Program-made: the position numbers and the translations under genes
Notes under the pieces: generated by a model
What the model was told of the DNA's origin: nothing
The model's input: the letters and a program-made list of their open reading frames with translations, nothing else
Databases searched by the model: none
Source: Amylibacter sp.
GTDB taxonomy: Bacteria; Pseudomonadota; Alphaproteobacteria; Rhodobacterales; Rhodobacteraceae
Assembly: GCA_021775355.1 (NCBI GenBank)
Contig: JAJFHZ010000006.1
Coordinates: 1-64,000, forward strand
Direction: 5' to 3'
Length of the DNA: 64,000 nt
Shown: piece after piece, positions 1 through 9,271 of the stretch
How the letters are laid out: every line of letters begins with the position of its first letter
Numbering within the stretch: position 1 is the first letter of the stretch

Positions 1-56
1 ATGTTCTTTACTAATTTGTCTGCTGCAGCTTTTGACTGCCCGGATTTCTTATTCAT
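1..56 (-). CDS. IS3-family transposase OrfA, N-terminal fragment (cut by window edge)
   Basis: Only the first 18 codons lie in the window, starting at the ATG at 56-54 on the minus strand, with GGAGTG six bases upstream as ribosome binding site. The peptide begins MNKKSGQSKAAADKLVKN, which resembles the start of OrfA proteins of IS3-type elements (helix-turn-helix subunit that binds the element ends; OrfAB made by frameshifting carries the DDE catalytic domain). The match is from memory of the family and only 18 residues are visible, so the call is tentative. The rest of the element would lie to the left of the window. Confidence 0.45.
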   Translation of the reverse strand, partial: MNKKSGQSKAAADKLVKN

Positions 57-142
57 CTTCACTCCATATAAGTTACGATGAACCAGAAATCCTCCGTTAG
101 TTAAATACTCAATTCTGTCCCATAGGTGCTGACGTTAGACAG
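1..142. mobile_element. Possible end of an IS3-type insertion sequence
   Basis: Upstream of the OrfA start there is a short leader and then, at 116-141, a segment starting TGTCCCATAGG and ending TTAGACA. On the minus strand this begins TGTCTAACG, plausible for an IS3-type end, which usually begins with TG. The other end is outside the window, so neither the terminal inverted repeat nor a target duplication can be confirmed. If right, the host sequence begins near 142, about 60 bp before the LysR gene. Confidence 0.3.
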
Positions 143-204
143 TATAAAAATATGATATGAAGATAGAATTGACGTTTCTTGCCTATAGTTATACTGCTGG
201 CAAT

Positions 205-1080
205 ATGAAAACCCTTCCTCCTCTGAATGGCTTACGAGCCTTTGACGCCTCAGGGCGCACTCTGACCTTTAGAGCTGCTTCCGAAGAGCTTGGCGTGACC
301 CAAGGCGCGATTGCCCAACAAGTTCGTGGACTCGAAGAATACCTGAATATCAGTTTGTTCGAACGCCATTCTAAAGGGTTGGCATTTACTGCATCGGGTC
401 GGAGTTATCACTCACGTATTCAGTCCGCTTTTTCTGAAATCCGAGAGGCGACTGAAAACTTACGTCCGGAACCCGGTAAAGTGGTGATCAGCGTTACACC
501 GACCTTTGCCTCGAAATGGCTAATTCCGAACCTGCCAGACTTTACAGCAAAGCACCCAAACATTGATCTTAGAATCATGGCCACAGAACGTGTCTCAAGC
601 TTCCATTCAGATGGCACTAATCTGGCCGTCCGACAAGGCAATCCCCCGTTTGGGGCTAGTATTGATCCGTACCTTCTGTTCAAACAGGAAATAATCGCGG
701 TTGCGTCCAAGAGCCTTCTTGATGGGGCGGAAGTTCCATTATCATCCGAAGTTTTGAAGTCCTTGCCTAAGATACATGACACTCATGATTTATGGCCTCG
801 ATTTATGTCAAAATTGAATCTTGAGGATAAAAGCGGGCGTGGGTTGCGACTCAGCCAAACCGCACTTTCAATCGACGCGGCGGTGGCCGGACAAGGCATA
901 GCTTTGGCAAGTCGCTTCTTGGTTGTTAATGACATTGTTGATCAGAATCTAATGCAGGTCGTCCCCGAAACGCTAAGCGGAACAGGTGACTTCTACCTGC
1001 TGGCCCGCCGTACGGACGTGCACCAACCAGCATTGCGATCCGTCATAGATTGGATGAAACAACTTGCTATTGGCGGCTGA
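205..1080 (+). CDS. LysR-family transcriptional regulator, GcvA-like
   Basis: A 291-residue protein in the normal LysR size range. The N-terminus (PPLNGLRAFDASGRTLTFRAA) is the typical winged helix-turn-helix start of GcvA-like regulators, followed by a periplasmic-binding-protein-like effector domain. The ATG at 205 is preferred over the in-frame ATG at 157 because the family begins a few residues before PPL; neither has a strong ribosome binding site. The neighbours are an IS end upstream and a decayed region downstream, so no obvious target gene sits next to it. The family is clear, the effector is not. Confidence 0.8.
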   Translation: MKTLPPLNGLRAFDASGRTLTFRAASEELGVTQGAIAQQVRGLEEYLNISLFERHSKGLAFTASGRSYHSRIQSAFSEIREATENLRPEPGKVVISVTPTFASKWLIPNLPDFTAKHPNIDLRIMATERVSSFHSDGTNLAVRQGNPPFGASIDPYLLFKQEIIAVASKSLLDGAEVPLSSEVLKSLPKIHDTHDLWPRFMSKLNLEDKSGRGLRLSQTALSIDAAVAGQGIALASRFLVVNDIVDQNLMQVVPETLSGTGDFYLLARRTDVHQPALRSVIDWMKQLAIGG

Positions 1081-1919
1081 ACATCGAAAGTGAAAACAAT
1101 ATTCACATTATTCGTCAACGGCAGCTTAGTCCGCAAAGCTGCAATAAATACATTGTGCCACCTATAACTGCTTCGAGTTTAAAACGGGCGGTTGAATACA
1201 GACTACACTCGCACCCCCCTTCTTTATTCTGCACATCGAGATGCTTTAAGGAGTAATACAACTGCTGAATTTTCGCTCAATCCTTCTCTCAAATACTTAT
1301 TTCCTATTTCCATCAATGATCGATCATCAAAACTATCTCTCTGCCTCTTTTCACTCATGAACTTCGCACGAGCTACATTTCGCTCCTGTTCTTTCAAAAG
1401 TTGTTTCATTGGTTTGGTGGAAGATTTTTTCCGGTGTGATAAACACGATTTTACCGCTTGATCGTACTCACTTTTCCGCACGGCATAGTAAGATCAAATT
1501 GGTTTGTGCCATTCCTACCTTTGCCACGACGCACACGGATGTATTTGTGTTTTTTCAAATTATTTATGGCTGAGCGGATAGTGCTATCTGAGCGGTCCAA
1601 TGCATGCGCCAAGGTTGCTTCACTTGGAAAGCAAAGGCCGGTTTTTGTATGTGATGATACATCAATCTTGCAAAGACGAGTTTGCCAGAATCGGATACAT
1701 TTTGATCAATAAAGACGAGTTGCGATTGTATTCAACTTCAACCCACAACAACGATTACAACCACTTGCGCATCGGACTCTCTAAACGTCACATGCGACAT
1801 TGGTTACATAGACAGCCGTCGGGGCTTCATTTATGTTCCGTTATCATACCACGAACACCCCGATTGGGCTTTTCTGATGCCCAATTATTACGACCTTATT
1901 AAACACACTGGAAAAATAT
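1081..1919. other. 839 bp without an intact gene; decayed DNA
   Basis: Besides the broken helix-turn-helix gene on the minus strand (separate entry), the plus strand has a start-less reading frame from about 1700 to 1929. Its last ~50 codons look protein-like (for example YVPLSYHEHPDWAFLMPNYY) and it ends inside the start of the cytochrome c gene. There is no start codon before the ATG at 1875, and I cannot name a family. The region looks like eroded foreign or duplicated DNA. No terminator or tRNA was seen. Confidence 0.4.
1224..1700 (-). pseudogene. Broken gene for a helix-turn-helix (HTH_36-like) DNA-binding protein
   Basis: On the minus strand, 1451-1700 encodes an open frame without a usable start codon. 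It contains CFPSEATLAHALDRSDSTIR followed by a basic wing (KYIRVRRGKGRNG). This is the pattern of HTH_36-type winged helices found in phage, plasmid and mobile-element regulators. The frame stops at 1451-1453. A second frame, from a GTG at 1481 to 1224 and overlapping the first, continues with 85 residues of very basic, helical sequence and could be the former C-terminal half displaced by a frameshift. A TGA upstream of the helix-turn-helix blocks extension. I read this as one gene broken by at least one frameshift and loss of its 5' end; the 85-residue part alone might still be a small gene. Confidence 0.45.
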
Positions 1920-2297
1920 ATGCCTCTTAAATCAATCACAACCGGACTTCTTTTGGCTTCACTCGCAATGCCGACATTTGCAGAGGGTGATGTGGAAAAA
2001 GGTGCGAAAGTATTCAAGAAATGCAAAGCGTGCCATACTGTCGGTGAAGGTGCTAAAAACAAGGTTGGCCCGATACTGACCGGCGTTATCGACGGCCCCG
2101 TTGCCGCAAACCCGGACTTCAAGTACTCCAAAGCATTTATCGCAAAAGGTGAAGCAGGCGATGTCTGGACAACCGAAGAGCTGACTGCGTTTCTGATCAA
2201 ACCAAAAGCTGCGGTTCCCAAAACTAAAATGTCATTCACAGGTCTAAAGAAACCGGAAGATATCGAAAACGTTCTGGCCTATCTGGCATCATTCTAA
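1920..2297 (+). CDS. Periplasmic class I cytochrome c
   Basis: A 125-residue protein with a signal peptide (about residues 1-21, ending TFA) followed by a mono-haem cytochrome c domain. The haem site is CKACH near residue 37-41 and the distal methionine is in KTKMSF near residue 109. Size and layout match soluble class I c-type cytochromes (c2/c550/c552) that carry electrons between periplasmic complexes. Its haem would be attached by the Ccm system encoded at 19.2-25.3 kb. The start has no convincing Shine-Dalgarno sequence but is required to keep the signal peptide. It stands alone, followed by 155 bp before the amidase. Confidence 0.88.
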   Translation: MPLKSITTGLLLASLAMPTFAEGDVEKGAKVFKKCKACHTVGEGAKNKVGPILTGVIDGPVAANPDFKYSKAFIAKGEAGDVWTTEELTAFLIKPKAAVPKTKMSFTGLKKPEDIENVLAYLASF

Positions 2298-2452
2298 AAC
2301 ATTTAAAAACAACGTAAATCGCTGCTTTATACTAGCGGTTTGCGTCAACCGACACTTAAATTCTATTGATCGTAAGCGGCAACGTTCCGTCCCTTGCCCG
2401 AACGCTTATAATTGACTACCTTTCAATTGATTATCTACGCTTGGGGGTAAAC

Positions 2453-3853
2453 ATGACATCACAACTCTGGCAACTTTCAGCTTCTGAAATCGCAAATGCG
2501 GTCAGATCAAAAAAACGATCAGCGGTAGAGGTAACAACCGCACATCTGGAACGTTTATCATCGGTCAATCCGACCTTGAATGCCGTAGTGCAGGAATTCC
2601 CCGATGAGGCTTTGGATGCGGCCCGTGTGGTTGACGCACAAATCGCCAATGGTGAAAATCCCGGCCCGCTTTGCGGCGTACCCGTCACAATCAAGGTTAA
2701 CGCGGATCAAATAGGCCACGCCACAACCAACGGTTTGAAGATGCTGAAAAATTTGGTTGCCACCGCTGACAGTCCCGTAGTGTCAAATATCAAGAAAGCA
2801 GGTGGCATCATTGTCGGGCGTACCAATACACCAGCTTTTTCGCTACGTTGGTTTACCAATAATGATCTGCACGGCCAAACCCTGAACCCCCATGATAAAG
2901 ACCTGACGCCCGGCGGCTCATCCGGCGGCGCGGCATCAGCCGTGGCCAGCGGCATCTGTGCAATTGGGCATGGTACTGACATCGGTGGCTCTATCCGCTA
3001 TCCGGCTTATGCCTGTGGATTGCACGGGTTGCGTCCAACATTGGGGCGCATTCCGGCCTATAACGCTTCCGGTGCCGAACGCCATATCGGGGCACAGCTG
3101 ATGGCCGTCTCAGGCCCGATTGCACGCACGATTGCCGATATCGCTCTGGCGCTTGAAGCCATGTCCATCTCTGACCCGCACGATCCATGGTGGGTTCCCG
3201 CCCCCATTGATATGGGTGCATTCCCGAAACGTGCGGCCCTGACCATTGCCCCCGATGGAATGCCCGTTGTGCCGGAAGTCAAAGCCGCCCTGATAGATGC
3301 AGCCAAAAAATTAGAGGCGGATGGCTGGATCGTTGAAGAAATTCCATGCCCGCCAATGCGCGAAGCGGCCGATTTAAACGCCAAGCTCTGGATGGCCGAA
3401 ATGCGCTATGGCGCAAAGGAAATGATCGCAAAAGAGGCCGAAGCGGATTCCATGTTCATTTTCGACCAGATGACCAAACGTTCCCCCGACATAGACATGC
3501 ACGGTTTGCTGAATGCGTTGCAATCACGCGCGGGGCTGGTACGCGAATGGTCATTATTCATGCAGAAATATCCGGTGCTACTATGCCCCGTTTCTGGCCA
3601 ACTGCCATTCCCACAGCAATATGATGTCAGTTCCGAACAGAATTTCGAAGCGGCAATGGAAGCACAATTACCGCAAGTGGCGCTGCCTTTGCTTGGCTTG
3701 CCGGGACTGACGGTTTCTACTGGCTTTGCCGGCAAAACACCGGTTGGTGTACAACTGATTGCCGGGCGGTACCGTGAAGATGTGTTATTGGATGCAGGTG
3801 CAGCAATAGAACGCGGCGGATCACAGCCAAGTGTCATTGATCCGCAATTCTAG
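2453..3853 (+). CDS. Amidase (amidase-signature family)
   Basis: A 466-residue enzyme of the amidase-signature family, which hydrolyses carboxamides through a Ser-cisSer-Lys triad. The Lys is in VPVTIK (about residue 81), the cis-Ser in PGGSSGG (about 155) and the nucleophile Ser in GTDIGGSIR (about 179). It resembles GatA and stand-alone amidases, but no gatB or gatC lies nearby, so the substrate is unknown. The ATG at 2453 is chosen over upstream ATG codons because GGGGGT lies about six bases before it and because MTSQLW is a normal family start. Its 3' end overlaps the convergent aminotransferase-like gene by 4 bp. Confidence 0.85.
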   Translation: MTSQLWQLSASEIANAVRSKKRSAVEVTTAHLERLSSVNPTLNAVVQEFPDEALDAARVVDAQIANGENPGPLCGVPVTIKVNADQIGHATTNGLKMLKNLVATADSPVVSNIKKAGGIIVGRTNTPAFSLRWFTNNDLHGQTLNPHDKDLTPGGSSGGAASAVASGICAIGHGTDIGGSIRYPAYACGLHGLRPTLGRIPAYNASGAERHIGAQLMAVSGPIARTIADIALALEAMSISDPHDPWWVPAPIDMGAFPKRAALTIAPDGMPVVPEVKAALIDAAKKLEADGWIVEEIPCPPMREAADLNAKLWMAEMRYGAKEMIAKEAEADSMFIFDQMTKRSPDIDMHGLLNALQSRAGLVREWSLFMQKYPVLLCPVSGQLPFPQQYDVSSEQNFEAAMEAQLPQVALPLLGLPGLTVSTGFAGKTPVGVQLIAGRYREDVLLDAGAAIERGGSQPSVIDPQF

Positions 3854-5214
3854 ACTGTTTCTTCGATTGCCGTTTCAACAATAGCTAACGCCGCATCCAA
3901 TTCTTTGCGCCCGATGGTTAGCGGCGGCGACAAGGTCAGAACACAACCTTGACTGATCTTGAAGCTCAGCCCCTTATCCAAACATTTGTAATAAATGGTT
4001 TCCGCCAAATCTGGCGCGGCAGTTTTTCGCGCCCTATCGGACACAATCTCAACCCCGAACATCAACCCCCTGCCCCGCACATCACCAATAATCGGGCAGT
4101 TTTGTGCAAAATCCTGAAGCCGCGCCATTGCATAGGCCCCAAGCTTGGCGGAACGTTCCACAAGCCCCTCTTCTTCAATAATCTCCAGCGTGGTCAATGC
4201 CGCCCTTGCGGTCACAGGGTTCTTTTCGTGCGTGTAATGCCCAATGGCAAAATCACCGCAAACATCCAGTTTTTCATCTGCAATACAGGCTGCAATTGGT
4301 AAGATACCCCCGCCAAGGGCCTTACCCAATACCGCAATATCGGGGATGAAATCATCATGTTCAAAAGCGAAAAACTTACCCGTTTTACCCAAGCCCGTTG
4401 GAATTTCATCCATAATCAAAAGTGCGCCATGCGCGTTACAAGCTTCGCGTACCGCCTGCCAAAACCCTTTGGGCGGCACATAGGGCACCGCGCGCATCGG
4501 CTCGGCAATTACCGCGGCCACATCACCTTCGCGTTCCAGAACATATTTCACCATTTCCGCGCAAGCCAATCCGCAAACATCCGGTCCTGCATGATTATAA
4601 GGGCAGCGATAACAAGCAAAAGGGGCCACATGTTCTGCGCCGGGCAACAACGGCCCTGCGATATGTGAACGAAACGTCGCTTCACCACCCACGGATGCAG
4701 CCCCAAAACCCGCCCCGTGAAACGCATCCCAAAACGAGACGGTTTTAAAGCGCCCCGTTGCCGCCCGCGCAATTTTCAAGGCAACTTCATTGGCGTCAGA
4801 CCCACCTGTGGTGAACAACACCTTGTTCAGATCACCCGGTGCAATCGCCGCCAACTTTTCCGCCAATGCCACTGCAGGTTCATTGGTAAAACGGCGTGGT
4901 GCAAACGGCAGATCATCCAGCTGAGCCTTGATTGCAGCCACCAATTTTGGATGACCGTAACCAATGTGATGCACGGAATTGCCGTGAAAATCCATATAGC
5001 GCTTGCCATCCGAATCTTCGATCCAGATACCTTCCGCTTTCGCAATGGTACTAACGCAAGGGCTTGACAGGCTTTGATGCAGAAACGCTTTGGCATCGCG
5101 TTCCAGCAGCGGTGCGGATTTTGGCCCTGTCGCCTGCTCGGCCCATTCGTGCCGTGCATCCGACGTATTCGACTCGCCCTCGGTATGGTTAAAACGCTCA
5201 AACTTGGTTTTCAT
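3850..5214 (-). CDS. pbfA: PbfA-like (R)-1-hydroxy-2-aminoethylphosphonate ammonia-lyase (class III aminotransferase fold)
   Basis: A 454-residue PLP enzyme of the class III aminotransferase fold. The PLP lysine is K298 (VLGKALGGG) with D269 in IMDE. A cysteine-rich segment CYRCPYNHAGPDVCGLAC lies around residues 201-218. Position alone would suggest a transaminase. However, a class III enzyme as fourth member of a phnWAY operon matches PbfA, a lyase that releases ammonia from (R)-1-hydroxy-2-aminoethylphosphonate to give phosphonoacetaldehyde, so the hydroxylated compound joins the same route. It is the last gene of the operon, 23 bp after phnY. The specific function is inferred from context; a 2-aminoethylphosphonate or other transaminase remains possible. 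Confidence 0.72.
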   Translation of the reverse strand: MKTKFERFNHTEGESNTSDARHEWAEQATGPKSAPLLERDAKAFLHQSLSSPCVSTIAKAEGIWIEDSDGKRYMDFHGNSVHHIGYGHPKLVAAIKAQLDDLPFAPRRFTNEPAVALAEKLAAIAPGDLNKVLFTTGGSDANEVALKIARAATGRFKTVSFWDAFHGAGFGAASVGGEATFRSHIAGPLLPGAEHVAPFACYRCPYNHAGPDVCGLACAEMVKYVLEREGDVAAVIAEPMRAVPYVPPKGFWQAVREACNAHGALLIMDEIPTGLGKTGKFFAFEHDDFIPDIAVLGKALGGGILPIAACIADEKLDVCGDFAIGHYTHEKNPVTARAALTTLEIIEEEGLVERSAKLGAYAMARLQDFAQNCPIIGDVRGRGLMFGVEIVSDRARKTAAPDLAETIYYKCLDKGLSFKISQGCVLTLSPPLTIGRKELDAALAIVETAIEETV

Positions 5215-5237
5215 TTTACCTCAATCGGAAACAACGT

Positions 5238-6689
5238 TTATTCAGGCCATGGCAGGGAATAGGTTTTGACATTGGTGAAAAACTTCATCGCTTCGGTCAC
5301 GCCTTCCTTGACTGCGTTGCCACTGTCTTTGATACCGCCAAAGGGGGATGTTTCAATACGGTACCCGGGCTGTTCCCAGATGTTGCATGTGCCCACATCC
5401 AGACCGTTGATATAGGCAATCGCCCGGTTCAGATCATTGGTACACACACCTGACGACAGGCCGAAATCGGTAGAATTGGAAATCTCCATCACCGCCTCGT
5501 CATTATCGGGAACCCGCACGATCGGTACGATCGGGCCAAAAGTTTCTTCCATGACCAGTTCACTACCGTGAGGCACCTTATCCACCACAATTGGTGGCAG
5601 CAATGCACCATGACGGCCCGGATGATAGAGTATCTCGGCGCCTTCTTTTTCGGCCTGAAACACACGGTTTTCAAACAGTTCAGCAGCTTGCGCATGTATG
5701 ACACAACCCAGTTGCGTTTCGGGATCTTGTGGATCGCCAAATTTGATTGCCTTGGCTTTTTCCAGCACCAGCGGCACGAACTTGTCGGCCACACTTTCCT
5801 GAACCAAAATCCGTTTGATCGCCGTGCAACGTTGCCCCGAGTTTCCTGTGGCACCTGCAACGGCAATGGTCGCGGCTTTTTCAAGATCAGCATCCGTCAG
5901 ATCATTACAAATAATCAACGGGTCATTGCCGCCCAATTCCAGCGCTTGGCGCGTATAGGATGCTTTTGACGCAATCAATTTACCCACAGGAACACCGCCG
6001 GTGAATGTGATAATATCAATGTTTTCATTCACGATCATTTCTTCACCGATGTCTTGCGGCAGACCTGTTACAATCTGGAACATCTCCGGCGGAAGACCGG
6101 CCTCATAGAGGATATCTGCCAGTGCAATCGCCGTCAGCGGGGTCAGTTCGGTTGGCTTGCAAACCATACAATTGTTGGTCGCAATCGATGGCGCGATTTT
6201 ATGGCTGACCATGTTCAACGGATGGTTAAACGGTGTGATCGCGGAAATAGCTTTCACCGGTTCACGTTTAGTAAAGATTTTGCGTTCTTTGCCATTATGT
6301 GTCAGATCGCAAGAAAAAATCTCACCGTCATCGTTCAGCGCCTGTTGTGACGCGAACTGGTAGACATCCTGCGCGCGTTTTGTTTCATAGATCGCGTGCT
6401 GATGGCAGATGCCAAGCTCTAGCGTCAGCCATTTAGCCAAATAATCGCGCCGTTCCCCGATCAATTCACCCGCACGTTGCAGGATTTGGCTACGCTCATA
6501 GCGCGACAGCTTTGACTTATAAGCCGCCGCGATTTCAAACGCTTTGCGCGCGTGTTCAGCTTTACCGGCGGGCACAGTGCCAATCACTTCGTCGGTATAG
6601 GGATATTTCACCTCGACCACATCGTCGGTGAAAACGATTTCACCGCCGATGCGCATACCTTCATTTCGCACTTCAATCTTGTCCGTCAC
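5238..6689 (-). CDS. phnY: Phosphonoacetaldehyde dehydrogenase PhnY
   Basis: A 483-residue aldehyde dehydrogenase that oxidises phosphonoacetaldehyde to phosphonoacetate with NAD+. The general-base Glu is in LELGGNDP and the catalytic Cys in [12 protein letters not shown]. The length is close to that of characterised PhnY. The start is taken as the GTG at 6689 (MTDKIEV), preceded by AAGGA at a spacing of 10. It lies 19 bp after the phnA stop. An ATG at 6707 would add six residues but has no ribosome binding site, and upstream ATGs would run through phnA. It sits between phnA and pbfA in a tight operon, which supports the substrate assignment. Confidence 0.9.
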   Translation of the reverse strand: MTDKIEVRNEGMRIGGEIVFTDDVVEVKYPYTDEVIGTVPAGKAEHARKAFEIAAAYKSKLSRYERSQILQRAGELIGERRDYLAKWLTLELGICHQHAIYETKRAQDVYQFASQQALNDDGEIFSCDLTHNGKERKIFTKREPVKAISAITPFNHPLNMVSHKIAPSIATNNCMVCKPTELTPLTAIALADILYEAGLPPEMFQIVTGLPQDIGEEMIVNENIDIITFTGGVPVGKLIASKASYTRQALELGGNDPLIICNDLTDADLEKAATIAVAGATGNSGQRCTAIKRILVQESVADKFVPLVLEKAKAIKFGDPQDPETQLGCVIHAQAAELFENRVFQAEKEGAEILYHPGRHGALLPPIVVDKVPHGSELVMEETFGPIVPIVRVPDNDEAVMEISNSTDFGLSSGVCTNDLNRAIAYINGLDVGTCNIWEQPGYRIETSPFGGIKDSGNAVKEGVTEAMKFFTNVKTYSLPWPE

Positions 6690-6708
6690 GTTTTCACCAT
6701 CCTTCATA

Positions 6709-7953
6709 TCAAAGTGCAGCAGCTTTGGTTGCATAGAAAAACGCATCAAAGTTACGTAAATCAGGGGCCGCATCCAATTCTAGCACACGATTGACAATGA
6801 ACGGTACGGTTTGTTCATGCAAGCCGCCGTGGCTGCGCAACGGGTCTTTCAGTGCCGCCAGATCATGGCGATCCTCTGATGTGCCGATCGTTACATTCTC
6901 ACCGGAGGTCAGTACAATATCACCAATCCGATCAGCAGGCAGACCAAAACGACCGCAAGCTTCTTCACGTCCGCAAACAAATTCAATACCGTCAATTTTT
7001 GCAAGTCGGTCGATAATGTCCTGACGATCTGCACCATCGGGTAGATACATGGTTGCAAAAGAACCAAGTGCACCGTGGTGAACCACATATGGGTCGGTGA
7101 TCGGCAGGATCACACGGGCCACTGCTTCGCCCAGCCATTCGTCCATAACATCCTGAATATAAACCACATTAGGGCTTCCATCCGCGTGATGCTTCGGTTT
7201 CATGCCGTGGTCACCTGTAATAACGATTGCGGCGCCCATTTCATCAAGCTGACCCAAGTATTTATCAAAATTCTCATAAAAAGAATTCGCAACAGGTGCG
7301 CCCGGCGCATGCTTGTGTTGAATGAAATCCGTGGTTGTCAGATACATCACATCCGGTTTCCATTCCGCCAGCAGTTTCACACCTGCGGCAAAAACAAACT
7401 CGGACAGTTCTGCGGAATAAACCTCCGGCACATCCATTCCCGTCCATTTACTGCCGTTTTCGATACCGTGTTCCGCAACCGTCGTGGTATCGGAACATTC
7501 TGCGGAAAAACAAATTGCAGTGTCATTATCAAAGGCCAGTTTTGCACCAAGCAGCGCACGCAACTTGTCCTTCGCCGTTACAATGGCAACACGCGCACCC
7601 GCTTGCTGGAATTTGTGAAAGATCGTTGGTGCGCGCAAGAAACGCACATCATTCATCATCACTTCGGTCTTGGTTTCTGGATCATACAGATAGTTGCCGC
7701 AAATCCCGTGCACCGCTGGCGGGCGCCCAGTTGCAATCGACAGATTGTTGGGATTGGTAAATGATGGGATTACAGAATGTGCCAAACGATCAGTTCCGGT
7801 TTCTCTGATCCGCTTCAGGTTGGGCATCAAGCCAGCCGCAATCGCCTCTTCCAGATAGGCAGGCTCGCAGCCATCAAGACAAATCGCAATTGCACAGGTT
7901 TTCGGGGCGGCATAAGTACGGTCGTTCACGACCACTGGTGACAATTTAGTCAT
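6709..7953 (-). CDS. phnA: Phosphonoacetate hydrolase PhnA
   Basis: A 414-residue alkaline-phosphatase-superfamily enzyme that cleaves the C-P bond of phosphonoacetate to acetate and phosphate. All seven expected ligands of the two-metal site are visible: D27 (CLDGCEP), T66 (SFTNPNN), D209 and H213 (TTDFIQHKH), D248 and H249 (TGDHG), and H375 (RSHGG). The spacing equals that of the Sinorhizobium meliloti enzyme with a constant shift of two. The ATG at 7953 has AAAGGA six bases upstream; the ATG at 7959 is too close to it. The start lies 19 bp after the phnW stop. This is the catabolic phosphonoacetate hydrolase, not the unrelated E. coli protein also called PhnA. Confidence 0.95.
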   Translation of the reverse strand: MTKLSPVVVNDRTYAAPKTCAIAICLDGCEPAYLEEAIAAGLMPNLKRIRETGTDRLAHSVIPSFTNPNNLSIATGRPPAVHGICGNYLYDPETKTEVMMNDVRFLRAPTIFHKFQQAGARVAIVTAKDKLRALLGAKLAFDNDTAICFSAECSDTTTVAEHGIENGSKWTGMDVPEVYSAELSEFVFAAGVKLLAEWKPDVMYLTTTDFIQHKHAPGAPVANSFYENFDKYLGQLDEMGAAIVITGDHGMKPKHHADGSPNVVYIQDVMDEWLGEAVARVILPITDPYVVHHGALGSFATMYLPDGADRQDIIDRLAKIDGIEFVCGREEACGRFGLPADRIGDIVLTSGENVTIGTSEDRHDLAALKDPLRSHGGLHEQTVPFIVNRVLELDAAPDLRNFDAFFYATKAAAL

Positions 7954-7972
7954 TTTCATTCCTTTATGAATT

Positions 7973-9157
7973 TCAAGCGGCCAATTTGGCGCGCTCAATC
8001 AGTGCTGCTTCGGGTGGGGCCGCATCTACGACGCCCATTTCGTCAAGTGTTTCTTTTGCTGCCCGTACGACACGGTGCATGATATGTTCATCCATCTGAC
8101 CAATGCAGCCAACGCGAAAACTGTCCACAACGGTCAGTTTGCCGGGATAAATGATAAAGCCTTTTTCTTTCATCAAATTGTAAAACCCGTCGAATGCAAA
8201 GTTTTCATCTGCCGGACAGAAAAAAGTTACGATAATCGGTGATAGCCAACGATCTTGCAGCAGGGTTTCAAACCCCAGCGTACGCATGCCTGCAACGATC
8301 ACATCGCGGTTACGCATATATCGCGCCCCACGCCCTGCAACACCACCTTCGGCCGAGTGCGCCTTCAATGCCACCAGAAAAGCTGCCACAACATGGGTCG
8401 GCGGCGTAAATCGCCACTGTCCTGTCTTGTTCATCGTCGCCCATTGCGCGTGAACGTCCAGACTAAGCGAATGACAGTTGCCCTTGGCCGCTTCCAACGC
8501 GTTTTTGCGCGCGATCACAAATCCGAAACCCGGGACACCTTCGATACATTTGTTGGCGGAAGACACCATCGCCTCGTACTTCAGATCCTCAAAGTCCAGA
8601 TCAACCGCACCAAAGGCGCTCATACTGTCGATCAGAAACTTGCGCCCAGCCGCGTGAACCGCATCCGCAATCTCTTGCACGGGGTTCAGGATGCCTGAAC
8701 TGGTTTCGCAATGGGCCACAATAACATGCGTAATGGATGGATCAGCCGCTAATGCCGCTGCAACCTCATCACCGCGCGGTGGCATATAATCGCCCTTGTC
8801 GATCAGTGTCAGCCCCAAGCCAATACGTTCAACCGTTTCCGCCGCCCGTAAACCATATGCCCCGTTCGCCAGCACCAGCACATGGCCGCCCTTTGGTACA
8901 AAAGTTCCAAGCATCGCTTCAACCGCATAGGTCCCGCTGCCTTGAATTGGCACGCAATCCAGAACATCTTTGGTATCCCCTGTCAAAGCCAGAAGCGATT
9001 TGCGCAGTTCAACGGTCATTCCGCGAAAATCATCATCCCAACTGCCCCAGTCACGCAACATTGCCTGCTTCACTTCATACGAAGTGGTCAAAGGTCCGGG
9101 GGTTAGTAGAAAAGGTTCACCCAAATGCGGGTCAGATATTTTCGCTGTGTCAGACAT
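7973..9157 (-). CDS. phnW: 2-aminoethylphosphonate:pyruvate aminotransferase PhnW
   Basis: A 394-residue class V PLP aminotransferase that converts 2-aminoethylphosphonate and pyruvate to phosphonoacetaldehyde and alanine. The N-terminus FLLTPGPLTTSYEVKQAM is the family hallmark. The PLP lysine is K203 (SANKCIEGVPGFGF) with D177 (LIDSMSAFG) binding the pyridine nitrogen. It is the first gene of the phnW-phnA-phnY-pbfA operon, which makes this the oxidative route (PhnW-PhnY-PhnA) rather than the PhnX route. The ATG at 9157 follows AGGAAA at longer than usual spacing. Divergent from the LysR regulator at 9272. Confidence 0.95.
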   Translation of the reverse strand: MSDTAKISDPHLGEPFLLTPGPLTTSYEVKQAMLRDWGSWDDDFRGMTVELRKSLLALTGDTKDVLDCVPIQGSGTYAVEAMLGTFVPKGGHVLVLANGAYGLRAAETVERIGLGLTLIDKGDYMPPRGDEVAAALAADPSITHVIVAHCETSSGILNPVQEIADAVHAAGRKFLIDSMSAFGAVDLDFEDLKYEAMVSSANKCIEGVPGFGFVIARKNALEAAKGNCHSLSLDVHAQWATMNKTGQWRFTPPTHVVAAFLVALKAHSAEGGVAGRGARYMRNRDVIVAGMRTLGFETLLQDRWLSPIIVTFFCPADENFAFDGFYNLMKEKGFIIYPGKLTVVDSFRVGCIGQMDEHIMHRVVRAAKETLDEMGVVDAAPPEAALIERAKLAA

Positions 9158-9207
9158 GGGTTAGCATCACTTTCCTGAAACGCATCTATAGGGGGGTTCT
9201 GAAGGAA

Positions 9208-9240
9208 AATATAATATTTGTAAAATCGTTAAATTATATT
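9208..9240. promoter_or_regulatory. AT-rich imperfect inverted repeat between phnW and its LysR regulator
   Basis: The 114 bp between the divergent phnW and lysR starts is strikingly AT-rich. It holds arms AATATAAT (from 9208) and TTATATT (to 9240) around TGTAAAATCGTTA. LysR regulators bind interrupted dyads of this kind (T-N11-A type) and usually repress their own gene while controlling the divergent operon. The assignment is from position and symmetry only. Several TATAAT-like hexamers overlap the dyad, so a unique promoter cannot be chosen. Confidence 0.5.
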
Positions 9241-9271
9241 ATTATATCGATTAAACTTATAGGTATAAAAC

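Noticed and set aside
1844..2239. 131-residue minus-strand frame over the cytochrome c gene
   Set aside because: It is antisense to a complete cytochrome c with signal peptide and haem motif, and has no ribosome binding site of note.
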